Source: Alteromonadaceae bacterium (lineage in GTDB: Bacteria > Pseudomonadota > Gammaproteobacteria > Pseudomonadales > Oleiphilaceae). From it: 5,404 nt of DNA. The notes below the pieces were generated by a model, which saw only the letters and a list, made by a program, of their open reading frames with translations, was not told where the DNA came from and did no database searches. The DNA lies in the NCBI GenBank assembly GCA_013393545.1, contig JABXHG010000408.1, forward strand, positions 1-5,404, given 5' to 3'. Position numbers and translations under genes: made by a program. Positions 4,727 through 5,404 of the stretch are shown one piece after another. Within the stretch, counting starts at the first letter, position 1; each line of letters begins with the position of its first letter.

Positions 4727-4760
4727 CCATAACAATCGACGCTTATGCTGGGCGTTATGT
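4727..4760 (+). other. attC7, collapsed to 34 bp
   Basis: CCATAAC (4727-4733) and GTTATGT (4754-4760) form a six-base inverted repeat, CATAAC/GTTATG. CCATAAC nearly matches the expected complement of cassette G's first bases (GTTATGT at 4076, one mismatch). Only about 20 bases lie between the boxes, far shorter than a normal attC of about 57 bp or more, so the central arms appear to be deleted. Confidence 0.6.
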
Positions 4761-4763
4761 GAA

Positions 4764-4786
4764 GCGTTCGTCTTGACGTACGTACC
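4764..4786 (+). repeat. Leader direct repeat, copy 2
   Basis: It is identical over 23 bases to 2957-2979, the start of the YefM-YoeB cassette, and keeps the TTGACG -35 box and GTACGTAC palindrome. Here it is joined directly to a relic of the toxin 3' end. The -10 box and the antitoxin gene are missing. Confidence 0.9.
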
Positions 4787-4788
4787 GC

Positions 4789-4909
4789 AGTGATCTTTTG
4801 GGGCGGGGCTATTCATGCCGCATTAATATTTAGCATCGTCTGGTCTACCAGGTGCTTGAGGGCGGACAAGCGAGTGGTAAAAGTTCTCAGGATCTGGAAC
4901 CACTACTAA
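4789..4909 (+). pseudogene. Decayed 3' remnant of a second YoeB/Txe toxin gene
   Basis: This stretch aligns with codons 50-86 of the intact toxin at 3264-3527 (compare 3411-3527). It translates as SDLLGRGYSCRINI, then a stop where the intact gene has CAG (TAG, 4831-4833), then HRLVYQVLEG. After a 4-base insertion near 4861 the frame shifts and continues DKRVVKVLRIWNHY before TAA. The antitoxin and the first half of the toxin, about 430 bp, are absent between the leader repeat and this point. With Glu46 lost, a nonsense codon and a frameshift, it cannot make active toxin. It shows that the cassette was once present in two copies. Confidence 0.88.
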
Positions 4910-4913
4910 TAAT

Positions 4914-4994
4914 GCATAACCAGCCACTGTTGCCAGATAATATTCCACGCGCTGCGCGCGTCCAAAATATCGCAAAACCAAAACATTGATTAGC
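4914..4994 (+). other. attC8, degenerate attC of the toxin relic
   Basis: GCATAAC (4914-4920) nearly matches the complement of the relic cassette's first bases (GTTATGT at 4754). A strong hairpin follows: ACGCGC/GCGCGT around 4953-4970, extended by AT-rich arms GATAATATT and AAAATATC. The closing core is poor (GATTAGC, 4988-4994). Length and position fit an attC, but it is probably inactive. Confidence 0.5.
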
Positions 4995-5228
4995 CTTGGG
5001 AGTCCGCTCCTTTGCTTGTATCCACAAGGCACAGTCGTTACTCTCAGAAACGATAACCAGTGGAGGCACGGCGGCGCACATTATATTGCGCCTCTGGCCT
5101 CAGTCCATAGGTCCGCATACTGCAAGTCCAGGCTTCGAGAGCGCTTCATGTCAGTGGTGGTCACAAAGATTCCGTTACAAAACGAACGCTTTTGAGTGAC
5201 ATTATCAGGTTGGAAAGGGAGATTTTGT
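4995..5228. other. Gene-free region of decayed cassette DNA
   Basis: No ORF here has a credible start, ribosome binding site or recognisable product. The only structure I can support is a degenerate attC at about 5051-5133. The overlapping ORFs of 60-70 codons on both strands look like chance readings. Together with the relic to its left, this is a graveyard of cassettes next to an insertion sequence. Confidence 0.6.
5051..5133 (+). other. attC9, degenerate relative of attC1
   Basis: The first 70 or so bases align with attC1 (from 253) at roughly two thirds identity, sharing ATAAC, CACGGCG, ATTGCG and CCGCAT at the same spacing. A local stem GGCGCA/TGCGCC is retained. The closing GGGCGTTAG of attC1 is not preserved, so the site is probably dead. 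Confidence 0.5.
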
Positions 5229-5276
5229 GTGGCTGGTAACTCCGAAAAAGAGCTGTTCGAATCCAGCGTATTGATG
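5229..5276 (+). pseudogene. 5' end of an unidentified ORF cut by the insertion sequence
   Basis: GTG at 5229 is preceded by a strong ribosome binding site, AAGGGAG (5215-5221), at 7 bases. The frame reads MAGNSEKELFESSVLM and then runs into the insertion-sequence end at about 5278, stopping at 5340-5342 after 37 codons in all. The good translation start suggests a real gene truncated by the insertion; its remainder would lie beyond the element. Nothing can be said about function. It may be a chance combination. Confidence 0.4.
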
Positions 5277-5283
5277 CTGTCAA

Positions 5284-5331
5284 TGGCCATTTATTTTGAC
5301 CCACCTTTGGCCAATAAAATTGACCCACCTT
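5284..5331. repeat. Tandem 24-bp terminal repeats of the IS
   Basis: Bases 5284-5307 and 5308-5331 are head-to-tail copies. Both begin TGGCCA and end TTGACCCACCTT, and differ only in the six AT bases between. Repeated subterminal motifs of this kind are the transposase binding sites of IS21-family ends. Confidence 0.85.
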
Positions 5332-5338
5332 TCATAGT

Positions 5339-5404
5339 CTAGTTCGTGGCTTTCTGCTTCAGTCGATAGCTTTCTCCTCCCAACATAAAGATGTGTGAAT
5401 GGTG
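5339..5404 (-). CDS. istB: IstB-like transposition helper ATPase, C-terminal end (partial)
   Basis: The minus strand is open from the window edge to TAG at 5341-5339 and encodes 21 residues including SHIFMLGGESYRLKQKATN. The GGESYRLKQK ending resembles the C-terminus of IstB proteins of IS21-family elements. IstB is an AAA+ ATPase that assists the IstA transposase in target choice and strand transfer. The stop lies only about 60 bases from the element end, as expected for istB, the second gene. The ATPase domain itself lies outside the window, so the call rests on the C-terminal motif and the adjacent terminal repeats. Confidence 0.75.
   Translation of the reverse strand, partial: HHSHIFMLGGESYRLKQKATN

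Larger units (their letters stand above)
251..5277 (+). other. Integron gene-cassette array (partial; no integrase in window)
   Basis: Short genes are each followed by an imperfect palindrome of about 70-105 bp that opens with RYYYAAC and closes with GTTRRRY, the defining layout of integron cassettes. Four cassettes show perfect agreement between their first bases and their own attC opening box. All attC sites point the same way, while the vapBC genes point against them. Cassette lengths are about 1206 (B), 565 (C), 847 including an inserted element (D), 647 (E), 482 (F), 678 (G) and 234 bp (relic). The mixture of toxin-antitoxin genes, membrane proteins and unknown genes is typical of sedentary chromosomal integrons. 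The array is cut off on the left by the window edge and on the right by an insertion sequence. Confidence 0.9.
5278..5404 (-). mobile_element. IS21-family insertion sequence, right end (partial)
   Basis: The element ends at about 5278 with TGTCAATGGCCATT, the TG terminus expected of IS21-like elements. Repeated TTGACCCACCTTT motifs follow, then the 3' end of an istB-like gene on the minus strand. IS21 elements carry istA (transposase) and istB (ATPase helper), with multiple terminal binding repeats. The exact end is inferred; the rest of the element and the far target duplication are outside the window. Confidence 0.8.

Noticed and set aside
4950..4976. GC-rich hairpin read as a rho-independent terminator
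   Set aside because: No T-run follows the stem on either strand, and its place within an attC-like site explains the palindrome better.
4986..5199. Overlapping plus-strand ORFs of 67-69 codons
   Set aside because: They cross a degenerate attC, lack ribosome binding sites and have low-information translations.
5081..5290. 69-codon minus-strand ORF starting inside the IS end
   Set aside because: Its start lies in the IS terminus and it reads through a degenerate attC. No ribosome binding site or family resemblance was seen.
1..5404. CRISPR array, tRNA, rRNA or integrase gene
   Set aside because: No regularly spaced identical repeats, no cloverleaf or rRNA-like sequence, and no tyrosine-recombinase motif was found. 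The repeated units are attC sites of unequal sequence and spacing.

Overview
This window is a stretch of an integron gene-cassette array that runs into the end of an insertion sequence. Successive genes are separated by attC recombination sites, all in the same orientation (R'' left, R' right), so attI and the integrase gene should lie to the left, outside the window. The mixed base composition, the attC style (AACAAGTCATTC...GACGTTG) and the toxin-antitoxin families suggest a gamma- or possibly betaproteobacterium with a sedentary chromosomal integron. I cannot name a genus.

The boundaries can be read because the first bases of each cassette (GTTRRRY) should match the reverse complement of the RYYYAAC box opening that same cassette's attC. 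Four cassettes match perfectly: B (330-1535, GTTAGTG/CACTAAC), C (1536-2100, GTTGGGC/GCCCAAC), D (GTTAAGC at 2270 / GCTTAAC at 2882) and F (3595-4076, GTTAATT/AATTAAC).

Layout: a decayed cassette end (1-256) and attC1. Cassette B has its own promoter, an unrecognised 162-residue soluble protein and a 118-residue three-helix membrane protein. Cassette C encodes an isoprenylcysteine methyltransferase-like membrane protein. Cassette D carries higBA and has a 167-bp MITE-like element inserted exactly at its recombination point. Cassette E is a Phd/YefM-YoeB/Txe module whose two flanking attC sites are both damaged. Cassette F encodes a small C39-like cysteine peptidase. Cassette G is a vapBC module on the minus strand with a collapsed 34-bp attC. 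Then come a truncated, frameshifted relic of a second copy of cassette E, two degenerate attC sites, the start of an interrupted ORF, and the istB end of an IS21-family element running off the right edge.

The three toxin-antitoxin modules each have recognisable promoter/operator DNA and are expressed independently, which fits a role in stabilising the array. The methyltransferase and C39-like genes start 15-21 bp inside their cassettes, leave no room for a promoter, and must rely on read-through. No integrase, attI, tRNA, rRNA or CRISPR was seen. The right part (about 4914-5228) holds only decayed cassette material.
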